A stretch of 64,000 bases of DNA. It comes from Bacillota bacterium (GTDB lineage Bacteria; Bacillota; Clostridia; DSM-8532). Made by a program: the position numbers and the translations under genes. Position 1 is the first letter of the stretch, and the number at the start of each line of letters is the position of its first letter. Positions 45,986 to 54,341 of this stretch are shown piece after piece. The stretch covers positions 248,001 to 312,000 of the forward strand of contig JAEZJF010000018.1 of assembly GCA_023415825.1 (NCBI GenBank), read 5' to 3'. The notes under the pieces are model-generated. The model ran no database searches and was not told the origin of the DNA. It saw only the letters and a list, made by a program, of their open reading frames with translations.

Positions 45986-47407
45986 TTATTCACTAAGTTT
46001 TTCTTCGATAGCATCATTTGCCAATTCATTTAATTTTACGAGGCCATCTTCGACGGACATTTCTCCTGACAGGATATAATCCGTATATTCATCTACGAGA
46101 GATGCAATTGCGTTGTAAGCAACAATATATTCCTCGTGGTAAGCCGGAGCACCAACTGCGAGTACATTCGCTATATAAGAATCTACATCAACATACTTTT
46201 CTGCAGTTTCCCTGGACCCAAAAACAAGATTAACAATTTCATCGGCCTTAACACCTGTCCATGTACTTGTATGGCCTGCCTTATAGAGATACTTGCTGCC
46301 GATTGTTGATGCAAACTTAGCAAAGGCATAAGCCGCTTCAGGATCCTGCGCGCTGTTTGTTACAGCGAAGAAGGAATTGGGCATATTACCAAGGGTATAG
46401 TTTGTTTCGCCTTTTGCATTAATGGGGTATGGTGCGTAGCCCAGTACGAAATCATGAGGATAATTGGCAGTGTCCATTACAAAACGAGTAATAATGGACT
46501 CAACACAGCTGCCAACTGTGCCTGCCCATAGCATGTCCCGGGACTTTGTGCCATCTGTGATGAGATCCATCTTCTTATACCATACACCCTCTTTTTCAGC
46601 ATTAAGTTGACGGTTTAAGATAGTAGCACTCAGTGGACTGCCGAAATCGGCTTTACCTTCGGCATTGTAAAAAGCATCAACGCCTTTTGTCTGTCGAAGA
46701 GCGTATGTCCAATAATCCCTTTGATTGAAATCTGAGCCGCCGTATACAAGGGTTTTCCCAGCATTGTCTCGTTGTGTCATAGCGCGGCATGCTTCTATGT
46801 ATTCATCCCAGGTCCATTCCTTAGGAATATCACCTAGCCCTGCAGCTTTCCACATATCCATGTTAATTGCTACAAATACAGAAAGACCGCCGGATGGGAA
46901 ACAATAAACCCTATCTTCATAGGTATAAGCATCCGTCCCCCATTCGGTGACAAGATCAAGATTGTCTTTTGCGAGGTTATCTGTGATATCGAGCAGCAAA
47001 CCATTTTCCCAACGAGTAGCCGTATTATTTGTTCCAAAGCTTAGAATGACATCCACTTCGTCGGCTAGTATTGATGTATCGGCTGTTAAATTACCCTCTG
47101 TACTATTTTTGTAAACCGTGTACTCAACCTTTACATTTGGATAGTATTTATTAAATTCTTCAATCAGCGCATTTGTTCCGAACTGTCCATCAAATGCAGT
47201 CAAAAAGCGAACTGTGCCAGTCAGTGAAGCAGCGTTTTCATTAATATAAACCGGATCGCCTTTTTTTGTTTCACCTGACGGTTCTGGAGTATTTGATACA
47301 CCCGTGGTACTGGGTGTCTCCTTCGGCGTTTCAATATTATTTGAACCACAAGCAGTTAGCGAGAAAATCATGATCATGCAAAGAAAAAGTGCAATAAATT
47401 TTTTCAT
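45986..47407 (-). CDS. Extracellular sugar-binding lipoprotein of the sulfatase operon
   Basis: A 473-aa family 1 solute-binding protein. Signal peptide MKKFIALFLCMIMIFSLTAC with the lipidated Cys at position 20, then a Pro/Thr/Ser linker (TPKETPSTTGVSNTPEPSG). The mature part has the usual features (TWDEYIEACRAMTQ, EAAYAFAKFAS). It should capture the, possibly sulfated, saccharide that enters through the two permeases. It is preceded by a 280-bp gap after the dehydrogenase gene, with no clear terminator. Confidence 0.9.
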   Translation of the reverse strand: MKKFIALFLCMIMIFSLTACGSNNIETPKETPSTTGVSNTPEPSGETKKGDPVYINENAASLTGTVRFLTAFDGQFGTNALIEEFNKYYPNVKVEYTVYKNSTEGNLTADTSILADEVDVILSFGTNNTATRWENGLLLDITDNLAKDNLDLVTEWGTDAYTYEDRVYCFPSGGLSVFVAINMDMWKAAGLGDIPKEWTWDEYIEACRAMTQRDNAGKTLVYGGSDFNQRDYWTYALRQTKGVDAFYNAEGKADFGSPLSATILNRQLNAEKEGVWYKKMDLITDGTKSRDMLWAGTVGSCVESIITRFVMDTANYPHDFVLGYAPYPINAKGETNYTLGNMPNSFFAVTNSAQDPEAAYAFAKFASTIGSKYLYKAGHTSTWTGVKADEIVNLVFGSRETAEKYVDVDSYIANVLAVGAPAYHEEYIVAYNAIASLVDEYTDYILSGEMSVEDGLVKLNELANDAIEEKLSE

Positions 47408-47687
47408 TTTTATACCCCTTTCAACTACCGTGCCAAGGCATCCTACATCTAAAAAGAGTTGTTTGCCTCAAGCATTAAATGATTTCAATTCAACTATAAA
47501 GTTCAAAACCTTTTGATTTATATTTTGCTTCCACCGATACTAAAGAAATTACCCCCCTAAGATTAAAAATAGCCCTATTTCTAGCCGTCCTCTATTTTAG
47601 GGCAGAATCTGTTTTTTCTACACATTTTCATCCTTATTCCTCCTCAAATCATAGTTTTCTTTGTGAGGGTTACCTTATCCTGTTGTT

Positions 47688-48713
47688 TTATGCCTGCACA
47701 TCAATCATTACCTTCATACAGATCTCCCTGTTTCTGTCAATATATTCATAAGCATCCTTGTAGTCACCAAAAGCAAAATGCTTGGAGACCAGCGGTGAGA
47801 GTGCTATTTTTTTATTCTTTACCAGTTTTATGGCATCAATATAGTCTTCTCTGCGGTACATCATTGACGTATTCAAATCAAGTTCATGGTCATTGAGTAC
47901 GGCCAAATCCACAGATGCCAGTTTTGCGAATACCGCCACTAAAATGATGAGGCTTCCTTTTCTAGCATACTTAATGGCTTGTCCCATTGATATATCGTTG
48001 CCGGCGCAGTCATAGATGATATCTGCTTTGTCCTTGCCAAATACATCATAAATCTCACTGCCTAAATTGTTGTTGGCCGTATTAACCCCAAGCTCAAGTC
48101 CACATTCTGCTGCCTTCTTCAGGCGCCAGTCACTGATATCAGTAATGATGACCTGTTTTGCTCCCATGCCTTTTGCTGTCTGGGCTACCAAATTGCCTAT
48201 AGGTCCTGCACCTAATACGACAACTTTCTTTCCTGTAATATCACCCGCTTGTTTGATAGCATGAACCGCTACAGCCAAGGGCTCTATCATAGCTCCTTCA
48301 TCAAAGCTCATGTCCTCGGGAAGCCCTACCACATCCTCTTGTTCTGCCGCAAAGAAGTGGGACGCCATTCCGGTTGTTTGAAAACCCATAACCTTTAATT
48401 CTTCACACAGATTATATTTGCCATGTGTGCAGGGATAGCATGTGCCGCATACTTTCTGCGGTTGGACTGTTACTTTCTGTCCTATAAAAAAGCCCTGAAC
48501 CTTATTTCCAATAGCGACAATTTCCGCCGAAACTTCGTGTCCCTGTGTGATCGGGTATGAAGTAAATGGGTGTTCCCCGTGATAGACATGAATGTCCGAA
48601 CCACATATTCCTATCCTCATTACTTTAAGCAAAATTTGTTTTTCTGTGATCTCCGGTACGGCTATTTCTCGAAATGTAATTGTATGAGGGGCTGTCATTA
48701 CCTGCTGCAACAT
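47688..48713 (-). CDS. Zinc-dependent medium-chain alcohol/polyol dehydrogenase
   Basis: A 341-aa MDR dehydrogenase. Catalytic zinc ligands are C37 (GICGSD), H59-E60 (GHE) and E144 (EPLAVAVHA). Structural zinc is held by C89, C92, C95 and C103. The NAD(P)-binding motif is GAGPIG at 168-173. Sequence pattern fits sorbitol/threonine dehydrogenase relatives acting on polyols or sugar acids. It is the first gene of the operon behind a strong promoter and may oxidise a hydroxyl of the imported sugar. The exact substrate is not clear. Confidence 0.9.
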   Translation of the reverse strand: MLQQVMTAPHTITFREIAVPEITEKQILLKVMRIGICGSDIHVYHGEHPFTSYPITQGHEVSAEIVAIGNKVQGFFIGQKVTVQPQKVCGTCYPCTHGKYNLCEELKVMGFQTTGMASHFFAAEQEDVVGLPEDMSFDEGAMIEPLAVAVHAIKQAGDITGKKVVVLGAGPIGNLVAQTAKGMGAKQVIITDISDWRLKKAAECGLELGVNTANNNLGSEIYDVFGKDKADIIYDCAGNDISMGQAIKYARKGSLIILVAVFAKLASVDLAVLNDHELDLNTSMMYRREDYIDAIKLVKNKKIALSPLVSKHFAFGDYKDAYEYIDRNREICMKVMIDVQA

Positions 48714-48788
48714 ATCAATGGTCTCCTTAATATTAAAAAATAGATTTTATTTGCTGAATTTACTTTTGGAACACAAAATTAACATTCA

Positions 48789-48818
48789 AGCTTTTATTTA
48801 GTAAATACTTTTATAAAA
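48789..48818. promoter_or_regulatory. AT-rich motif shared with the ROK gene upstream region
   Basis: This stretch contains AGCTTTTATTTA and TTTTATAAAA. Both also occur at 50134-50176 upstream of the ROK repressor gene, in opposite order. It lies just downstream of the operon's -10 box, a position suited to repression. A ROK operator is inferred. Confidence 0.45.
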
Positions 48819-48835
48819 CATTTTATCTAAGTATT

Positions 48836-48863
48836 ATTATAACCACTGTATTTTTATTGTCAA
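48836..48863 (-). promoter_or_regulatory. Strong sigma-A promoter of the sulfatase operon
   Basis: On the minus strand, perfect TTGACA (48858-48863), a 16-bp spacer and perfect TATAAT (48836-48841). A 12-bp palindrome AATACCGGTATT (48862-48873) overlaps the edge of the -35 box and may be an operator. Transcription would start about 115 bp upstream of the dehydrogenase gene. Confidence 0.8.
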
Positions 48864-48924
48864 TACCGGTATTCCTTTTTTCATTGAGAAACATCTCGTA
48901 TTTTGCCAGCTTGTAATATAAAAA

Positions 48925-48959
48925 AGCCTGCAGCAGTTTTGATAAAACCACTACAGGCT
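48925..48959 (-). terminator. Terminator after the ROK repressor gene
   Basis: A hairpin with AGCCTG/CAGGCT ends and an inner TTTT/AAAA pairing, with a few mismatches, is followed on the minus strand by a TTTTT stretch. It lies 30 bp past the ROK stop. Confidence 0.75.
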
Positions 48960-48989
48960 ATATTCTGATTTTGAATTACTTCCGGTTCT

Positions 48990-50123
48990 TTACAATTGAT
49001 TAATGAAACGTTCCAACGGCTGTAGGGCAGCCCCAAATGCAGAAGCCTCCTGCTTATAGTTGCATATCCTCAGATAGGAAACACCATCCTGGGAACCAAA
49101 GGTGTCTAAAGCCCCGACCATACATCTCAATTCGGAAAGGTACGGTTCCAGATATCCACCGACATAGCCTCCCAATACTACATTACAGTCAAAAGCCATT
49201 CTTAGATTAATGACCGCCACTGCTAAATGTTTTAAATATTGGTTCCACTTTGCCGCCAAATCTGACTTTCCCTCTTGCAGCATCTGAAAAAAGCGGGCTA
49301 GATTCCCATCACAAGCTGAAGCGGGAACCAAAGCCGAGCAATAGGCATCCAGGCATCCATGCTGTCCGCAATAACATTCTTTTCCGTCCGGAAACAGCCG
49401 CATATGCCCAAATTCGCCACTCCTTTGGTTTTTTCCTTCATATAAAACACCATCAATAAATACCGCACCGCCTACACTGTTACTCAATGAAAGATAGACC
49501 ATGGTACTCTCCGGATCCATACAATGCAGTTCTGCCAGGCCTGCGGCATTTGCATCATTGAGAAAGCAGGTGGGCCATGGAATATACTGTGCCAGAACGG
49601 AACAGTGAAGATCTCGAATACCTAATGCATGCGAATAGGTAATAATCTTTTTCTTCTCATCCAAAATACCTGGGATGGATATACCTACACCCGCCAAGCG
49701 TTCTTCCAGATTATCCTGGTCAGCCACCAATTCTCTTACCAATTCTCCCAGTTTCGCATAATAAGCCTCTCTTTGGACAAATGGTAGTCGGATACGCTTA
49801 TTTGCCAAAATTTCTCCAACCAAATTAATCAAAACCAGGCCAATATGGTTTCTTGTGATTTCCATTCCGATTGCGAGCTTGGCACTCGGACGGCTCGTTA
49901 TAATAGTAGCTTTTCTGCCGCCCGTTGAACCGTATTGTCCCATCTCCTGCACATATCCGCTTTCCTGAAGTTCCCTTACGTTTTGTAGAACCGTAGGCAT
50001 ACTCATGTTCAGGGCATTGGAAATCTCCTGACGTGACGTCTCTTTCTGCTGACATATATAGCTGAATACTTTACGTTTATTAACTCTCTTTACTTCTATA
50101 CTGGCCGTTTTATTTCTTTCCAT
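48990..50123 (-). CDS. ROK-family transcriptional repressor, XylR/NagC type
   Basis: A 377-aa protein. N-terminal MarR-like winged helix (about 12-75: TSRQEISNALNMSMPTVLQNVRELQESGYV), then a ROK domain. The zinc motif is CYCGQHGCLDAYCS near residue 250. GxxGGR (GSTGGRKATI) is typical of the repressors. Family members bind a sugar and release DNA. Located immediately upstream of, and co-oriented with, the dehydrogenase-transporter-sulfatase operon, it is the obvious candidate repressor. Shared motifs upstream of both its own gene and the operon suggest autoregulation. Confidence 0.9.
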   Translation of the reverse strand: MERNKTASIEVKRVNKRKVFSYICQQKETSRQEISNALNMSMPTVLQNVRELQESGYVQEMGQYGSTGGRKATIITSRPSAKLAIGMEITRNHIGLVLINLVGEILANKRIRLPFVQREAYYAKLGELVRELVADQDNLEERLAGVGISIPGILDEKKKIITYSHALGIRDLHCSVLAQYIPWPTCFLNDANAAGLAELHCMDPESTMVYLSLSNSVGGAVFIDGVLYEGKNQRSGEFGHMRLFPDGKECYCGQHGCLDAYCSALVPASACDGNLARFFQMLQEGKSDLAAKWNQYLKHLAVAVINLRMAFDCNVVLGGYVGGYLEPYLSELRCMVGALDTFGSQDGVSYLRICNYKQEASAFGAALQPLERFINQL

Positions 50124-50133
50124 AATCGTCCTC

Positions 50134-50176
50134 TTTTATAAAAGCTTTTACAATAGTGTAGCTTTTATTTACAAAT
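50134..50176. promoter_or_regulatory. Candidate ROK autoregulatory site
   Basis: TTTTATAAAA (50134-50143) and AGCTTTTATTTACAAAT (50160-50176) match elements of the 48789-48818 site at the operon promoter. It lies 10-50 bp upstream of the ROK gene start. Confidence 0.45.
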
Positions 50177-50247
50177 GCCGCAAGAAAAAATTGAATGTAT
50201 TTCATAACAAAGCTGCCTGCAGAACGTCTGATGTGCCATTGATGTGG

Positions 50248-50253
50248 TATAAT
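50248..50253 (+). promoter_or_regulatory. Extended -10 promoter element for the HD-domain gene
   Basis: TGGTATAAT fits the extended -10 form (TGnTATAAT) about 47 bp upstream of the HD gene start; no -35 consensus is seen. Confidence 0.5.
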
Positions 50254-50299
50254 AGCACTATTGCTGTAAATCCATATAAACAAAAAAGGTGATGAATGT

Positions 50300-50860
50300 A
50301 TGAATACCAAATTAACCAGACCGGAGGCATGGGAGCTTCTTAACAAATATAACAAGGAGCCCTTCCATCTTAAGCATGCGCAAATTGTTGAGGGTGTCAT
50401 GAGATACTTCGCCCGCGAACTCGGATATGCCCAAGAAGAGGATTTCTGGGGCATTGTCGGTCTTTTGCATGACTTGGATTTTGGACAATACCCGGATCAG
50501 CATTGTATAAAACAACAGGAACTAATGCGTGAGCACGGTGTAGAGGAAGAAATCATCCGAGCCACAGCAAGCCATGGCTTTGGATTAACGGTTGACATAG
50601 AGCCTGTTCATCAAATGGAAAAGGTACTCTATGCCGTTGACGAGCTTACTGGCCTCATTGGAGCAGTGGCCCTTATGCGTCCTTCAAAAAGTGTTCAGGA
50701 CCTGGAGCTAAAGTCGGTCAAGAAAAAATACAAGACCCCAAGCTTCGCCGCAGGCTGCTCCCGTGAGGTCATTGAACGGGGCGCTCAAATGCTCGGATGG
50801 GAGCTTGATGATTTAATAAGTAAGACGATTTTAGCCATGAGAGAGAATCCTGAAAATTAA
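50300..50860 (+). CDS. HD-domain hydrolase
   Basis: A 186-aa protein with an HD-type metal phosphohydrolase core: LKHAQIVEGVMRYFA, LLHDLDFGQYP and ASHGFG contain the expected His and HD ligands. AAGGTGATG precedes the ATG. This subfamily (HDIG-like, about 185 aa) is often annotated as predicted hydrolase and may act on nucleotides. It forms an operon with the CBM9-like gene 13 nt downstream. Substrate unknown. Confidence 0.87.
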   Translation: MNTKLTRPEAWELLNKYNKEPFHLKHAQIVEGVMRYFARELGYAQEEDFWGIVGLLHDLDFGQYPDQHCIKQQELMREHGVEEEIIRATASHGFGLTVDIEPVHQMEKVLYAVDELTGLIGAVALMRPSKSVQDLELKSVKKKYKTPSFAAGCSREVIERGAQMLGWELDDLISKTILAMRENPEN

Positions 50861-50873
50861 ATAGGTGGACATC

Positions 50874-51512
50874 ATGAAGCAATATATGATAAACAAAACA
50901 ACAGAACACTCTTTGAAGGATGGATCGGCATGGGAAAAAGCAAATGTTGCCGCTATCGATGTCTATCCCTGGGGTGGAATATACCGACCCAAGGCGGAAG
51001 CCCGGTTGCTATATACAGAAAGCGCCTTTTACCTAAAGCTTACGGCCATTGAGCCACAGGCGAAAATGCGTGCCAAAGCACGGGGCATCTCCCCCAATGT
51101 CTATCAGGACAGCTGTATGGAGCTTTTCTTCATGCCAGCACCTGACAAAGATCAGCGATATATGAATCTTGAATTCAATCCTGTAGAGGCTCTTTATGTG
51201 GGAGTGGGAACGGGAAGACAAGATAGTCGGCTGCTTAAGGAGCAGGATATCTCTGTTTTTAGTATTGAAACCTTTTCTGAAGAGACGGACGAGGGGATCC
51301 TCAATTGGGGCCTCTGTGCAAAAATTCCGTTTTCTTTTCTTGAAGAGCTTCGGTTCCCTATCAATTTTCAGTCCGGGCACCGGATGAAGGGAAACTTTTA
51401 TAAGTGCGGGGATTTGACCCAAACCCCTCATTATGGCGTATGGAGTCCTATTGACTGGCCCCAGCCCGACTTTCACCGCCCCGAATTTTTTAGTGAGCTG
51501 GTGCTGCTATAA
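50874..51512 (+). CDS. CBM9-like (DOMON-type) carbohydrate-binding protein
   Basis: About 212 aa, no signal peptide. The sequence (WGGIYRPKAEARLLYTESAFYLKL ... VYQDSCMELFFMP ... YMNLEFNP ... GNFYKCGDLT) matches the carbohydrate-binding family 9-like proteins found as stand-alone cytoplasmic proteins in Firmicutes. AGGTGG lies 5-6 nt before the ATG at 50874; a GTG 9 nt earlier is less likely. It follows the HD gene and runs towards the EFR1 gene, whose stop is 18 nt away. Role unknown; it may bind sugars or haem-like ligands. Confidence 0.82.
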   Translation: MKQYMINKTTEHSLKDGSAWEKANVAAIDVYPWGGIYRPKAEARLLYTESAFYLKLTAIEPQAKMRAKARGISPNVYQDSCMELFFMPAPDKDQRYMNLEFNPVEALYVGVGTGRQDSRLLKEQDISVFSIETFSEETDEGILNWGLCAKIPFSFLEELRFPINFQSGHRMKGNFYKCGDLTQTPHYGVWSPIDWPQPDFHRPEFFSELVLL

Positions 51513-51530
51513 ATACATCCTTAACCATAC

Positions 51531-52436
51531 TTAATACTTATCAAGCAGGTAATCTCTTATACCTTTATAAAGCCAGCCTTTGCAGCATTTTTCTAGTGGT
51601 TCGAGCTCCTCTCCTTTCATGCGCTTCTCCACCGCATCCAGATCAAAGCCACTTTTCAAGATGCCGAAACCACCTGCCTTGATGGCGTGGGCGGGACAAC
51701 CGTAAACACAACGGGTGCAAATAATACAGCGGTCTGAAAACCGAGGCTTTGAAAACTGTTCCGGGATTTCAATATTTGACATGGGGCAATTTTGCACGCA
51801 CCATCTGCAACCTGTGCACGCATCGGAAATTGTGAACCTTCGGGCATACTTCCCGGAATTTTCCCTTTCCGACCGGGATATCCAGTCTAGAACAGCCCCT
51901 TTTTTGAAATGGGTTCGGCGTATTTTCTGTGCAAGCAGCTCGTCAACGATTCGGGAGGCCTTCTCCGGAATCGCATTGAGCAACCGCATCGTCAGATGAT
52001 CGGTATATGTAATAAATATGTTGGACGGCATACACATCATCCTGTCATAAACGACCTGGAAGCCCTTGCTCTCCAACGCTTTACAGCAGTTCTTCCTGCA
52101 TCCTTTGTTCGGCCACATCTCTCCACCTCCCGATACGGAGAGTACGGCGATTTTCTCCCCTGCTTCGGCACCGGTAACACTGTCAATCCAGTCATAGACC
52201 GGCCTCGGCGCATCCATCCCGTAAACGGCAAACAACAGGATATTTAAATCGATGGCTCCGTATTCCGATTCAGTTGCAGCCTCCTTTTTTTCTTGCAGCG
52301 TCGCACCGAGATTTCTGACCGTAACGCGGACTCCTTTGTTCTTCAACTCTTTTTCAAAGGCTTCCGCGATTCGTTTCGTTCCTCCAGTTCCTGAAAAATA
52401 GATAATCCGGACGCACTTGATATGCGTACTCATCAT
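51531..52436 (-). CDS. EFR1-family flavodoxin/ferredoxin protein
   Basis: A 301-aa protein with an N-terminal flavodoxin-like domain (IIYFSGTGGTKRIAEAF, the FMN phosphate loop) and two 4Fe-4S clusters in the C-terminal third (CTGCRWCVQNCP and CIICTRCVYGCP). The EFR1 family is widespread in anaerobic Firmicutes and is thought to transfer electrons. The gene is convergent with the CBM9-like gene and has no clear partner. Start ATG at 52436 or 52433 after GGGGATG. Confidence 0.9.
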   Translation of the reverse strand: MMSTHIKCVRIIYFSGTGGTKRIAEAFEKELKNKGVRVTVRNLGATLQEKKEAATESEYGAIDLNILLFAVYGMDAPRPVYDWIDSVTGAEAGEKIAVLSVSGGGEMWPNKGCRKNCCKALESKGFQVVYDRMMCMPSNIFITYTDHLTMRLLNAIPEKASRIVDELLAQKIRRTHFKKGAVLDWISRSERENSGKYARRFTISDACTGCRWCVQNCPMSNIEIPEQFSKPRFSDRCIICTRCVYGCPAHAIKAGGFGILKSGFDLDAVEKRMKGEELEPLEKCCKGWLYKGIRDYLLDKY

Positions 52437-52583
52437 GTGTCATCCCCTTCTTATTCATTACGACAAAGCCTCCAAACAGACGAGGTTTCAAGTACTCCAA
52501 CAAGCCTTTTGCCGACTTGTATCGAATATAACATAGCAGTCACGCTATCAGTACTACGAGTATAAGTCAAGTAAAACTCTACT

Positions 52584-52733
52584 CTACATATTTCCTCCAA
52601 CCAATCCACCGAGAAAATCAAAGAATCTCCCCATGATTTTTTTGAACAACCCGAGCTTTACATTATAATAATACTCCGATTGGAACCAATGCTCTTTGTA
52701 CCGATGATCGCGGTAACCTGCTTCATATCTATC
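52584..52733 (-). pseudogene. Possible small broken gene
   Basis: On the minus strand a 49-codon frame with protein-like composition (YRDHRYKEHWFQSEYYYNVK ... GRFFDFLGGLVGGNM, stop) has no ATG, GTG or TTG start. A different frame has AGGGGGG and an ATG at 52726 that starts MKQVTAIIG, like flavin reductases, but stops after 22 codons. A frameshift or decay of a small gene is possible. No family could be recognised. Confidence 0.3.
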
Positions 52734-52860
52734 CCCCCTATTTCTTTCTTAAAGTATGCATAAAATCAATATTGATTAAGTCCTTCTTAAAGCTGCTATT
52801 TTTAAGTATATGGCTACAGGCAGTTTATGCTCTGAAACACTCGATAAGACCCTTCAAAAC

Positions 52861-52898
52861 ATAATGTGAATGAACTCATTTTTATTCATTCACATTAT
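52861..52898 (-). terminator. Perfect 14-bp inverted repeat, probable terminator
   Basis: ATAATGTGAATGAA pairs perfectly with TTCATTCACATTAT across a 10-nt loop. It lies about 78 bp past the DUF421 gene stop. The T-run on the minus strand is short (GTTTTG), so a dispersed palindromic element is an alternative. Confidence 0.5.
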
Positions 52899-52975
52899 AT
52901 GGCGCCAATGAATGCATGTCAACAAAGTTCATTCACGGGCGCAGACTTTTTTTCAGTGCTCTTTTTATAATTAAT

Positions 52976-53671
52976 TTAGATGATATTGGGTTTTTTCTTA
53001 TAAGGCGTATTGCACAGATCTACGCTCAATTGGCCTGTTGTTTCCAACTCAGCGAGAAAAACATCCTCGGCTCCGGATGCACCAAATTTGGCCAACTGCT
53101 CGTTTAGCCATGCTATATCAAGCTTTGCGAATTTCAAATTGTTATACTGTATTTCCCCATCAATGATGAGAGGAAGAGAAATTCCCTCGTAGCGCGTATC
53201 AATTTTTAGATCATTTGGTGTAACAGGCCGGCTTTGTGACTTGGGAATAACAGAAAGGTTCCCATTAGGTTCAATGATAGCAAATTCTACATCCGAAACC
53301 TTGGAATATCCCTGCAGCCTTAATAGGGAAAGAAGAAAGGGAAGATTCATTTTATTTCTCTTTAGGGCCTCTTTATCTATCTTTCCATTGATGACGATTA
53401 TATCCGGTCTTGAATCAAAGTTATAGAATCTTTTGTTTAAAGACATCCAGCCTATGACTAAAGCCCCCATGGCAAGTGTGAGTGAACCAAGAAATGCTTT
53501 CGTACTGACTTTGAATACAAGCGGTTCTGAGGCCACATTTGCCAATATCATTAAAACAGTAAAGTCATAGGAAGTCAGCTGTGATATGGACTTCTTACCA
53601 ATCAGCCTTACACAGAACCATGAAAACAGAAGTACCATTATGCATCTTAATATATAAATGATTGCTTCCAT
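52976..53671 (-). CDS. DUF421 (YetF-type) membrane protein
   Basis: A 231-aa protein with three N-terminal membrane helices and a soluble C-terminus. RLIGKKSISQLTSYDFTVLMILANVASEPLV and LLSLLRLQGYSKVSDVEFAIIEPNG are diagnostic of DUF421. GAGGAG precedes the ATG by 9 nt. YetF-type proteins of Bacillus are linked to spore-germination functions, but the general role is unclear. It is the second gene of a two-gene operon with the DUF4363 gene (13-nt gap), a common pairing in Clostridia. Confidence 0.92.
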   Translation of the reverse strand: MEAIIYILRCIMVLLFSWFCVRLIGKKSISQLTSYDFTVLMILANVASEPLVFKVSTKAFLGSLTLAMGALVIGWMSLNKRFYNFDSRPDIIVINGKIDKEALKRNKMNLPFLLSLLRLQGYSKVSDVEFAIIEPNGNLSVIPKSQSRPVTPNDLKIDTRYEGISLPLIIDGEIQYNNLKFAKLDIAWLNEQLAKFGASGAEDVFLAELETTGQLSVDLCNTPYKKKPNII

Positions 53672-53684
53672 TGTCTTACACTCC

Positions 53685-54059
53685 TCATGGCTGCGGTATA
53701 ACTTTATTAAAATTATCCCACAGTTCTAGTGAAGATAATGCCAGGCTTACAGCTTCCGTATCATCTTTCGTTTTTATTGCTCCTTGAAGCCTTGCTATAT
53801 TGTCAACAAAGAGGGAGAAATCTTCTTCCGCATAATTGAACATAAGGAGATATTTATTTCTTTCCCACGACTCTACTAGCCTTTTTACGGTTATTTCTGC
53901 TTCATTCCAGCTATTCTGGCTGACGTATTCAATGATATGATTAAGCTGACTTTTTATGGGTTCGCCTTTGGGGAAAAATATATTTTGAACTATGAAATAT
54001 GCCAAATAGAGTAATAATACTATTCCTAGCAAATACGAAGTTACAGCCCGATTTCTCAA
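53685..54059 (-). CDS. DUF4363 family protein
   Basis: A 124-aa protein with one N-terminal membrane helix (TSYLLGIVLLLYLAYFIVQNIF) and a helical soluble part (WNEAEITVKRLVESWERNKYLLMFN), matching DUF4363. The start is TTG at 54059, supported by AGGAGGAG 6-9 nt upstream. Next to DUF421, with which it probably forms a complex at the membrane. Function not known. Confidence 0.85.
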   Translation of the reverse strand: MRNRAVTSYLLGIVLLLYLAYFIVQNIFFPKGEPIKSQLNHIIEYVSQNSWNEAEITVKRLVESWERNKYLLMFNYAEEDFSLFVDNIARLQGAIKTKDDTEAVSLALSSLELWDNFNKVIPQP

Positions 54060-54154
54060 TGCCCGCTCCTCCTGCTCGCACTTTGTCAGGCTTAGTTTTT
54101 TGTTTTCCCATGAAAATTATGTATTTTATAAGTCAGGCTCTTTTCTTTACCCAA

Positions 54155-54183
54155 TTGACAGAAATAACCGATCTGTTTATACT
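54155..54183 (+). promoter_or_regulatory. Sigma-A promoter of the MFS exporter transcript
   Basis: Perfect TTGACA (54155-54160), 17-bp spacer and TATACT (54178-54183). The transcript would start near 54190 and have a leader of about 150 nt. A TATAAT at 54221-54226 may be a second -10, but it lacks a good -35. Confidence 0.8.
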
Positions 54184-54224
54184 TTATAAAAAGTGAGTGT
54201 GCTTAAGATTATAGTCCTGTTATA

Positions 54225-54338
54225 ATGAGCAGCACAGGAAGATTAACTTCTACACGTGGAATAAGCCCCGCGGAGTCACCTTATTGTGATTCCGTGGGCT
54301 TTTTTTATACAACAATGTCTTTGGAAACAGAGGTGTAA
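54225..54338 (+). CDS. Putative leader peptide of the MFS exporter
   Basis: A 37-codon frame from ATG 54225 to TAA 54336-54338 that runs through the whole terminator hairpin and ends 3 nt before the exporter ATG. The peptide contains GISPAESPYCDSVGFFY, the CDSVGFF part being encoded by the terminator stem and its T run. No ribosome site precedes the ATG, so translation is uncertain. The layout resembles ribosome-dependent attenuation leaders of antibiotic-resistance genes such as tet(M). Confidence 0.45.
   Translation: MSSTGRLTSTRGISPAESPYCDSVGFFYTTMSLETEV
54262..54306 (+). terminator. Terminator hairpin in the exporter leader (attenuator)
   Basis: AAGCCCCGCGGAGTCAC pairs with GTGATTCCGTGGGCTT (one bulge, two G-U) over a 6-nt loop, and T7 follows. 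It lies between promoter and exporter gene, 35 bp before the ATG, so read-through must be controlled. Confidence 0.88.
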
Positions 54339-54341
54339 ACC

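Larger units (their letters stand above)
52437..52975. other. 539-bp region without an intact gene
   Basis: It contains a degenerate reading frame (52584-52733), a 14-bp palindrome AATCAATATTGATT at 52764-52777, and a strong inverted repeat at 52861-52898. The element TTCATTCAC, half of that hairpin, recurs at 52928-52936. No intact gene was found. It looks like a decayed locus or a promoter/terminator region. Confidence 0.6.
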
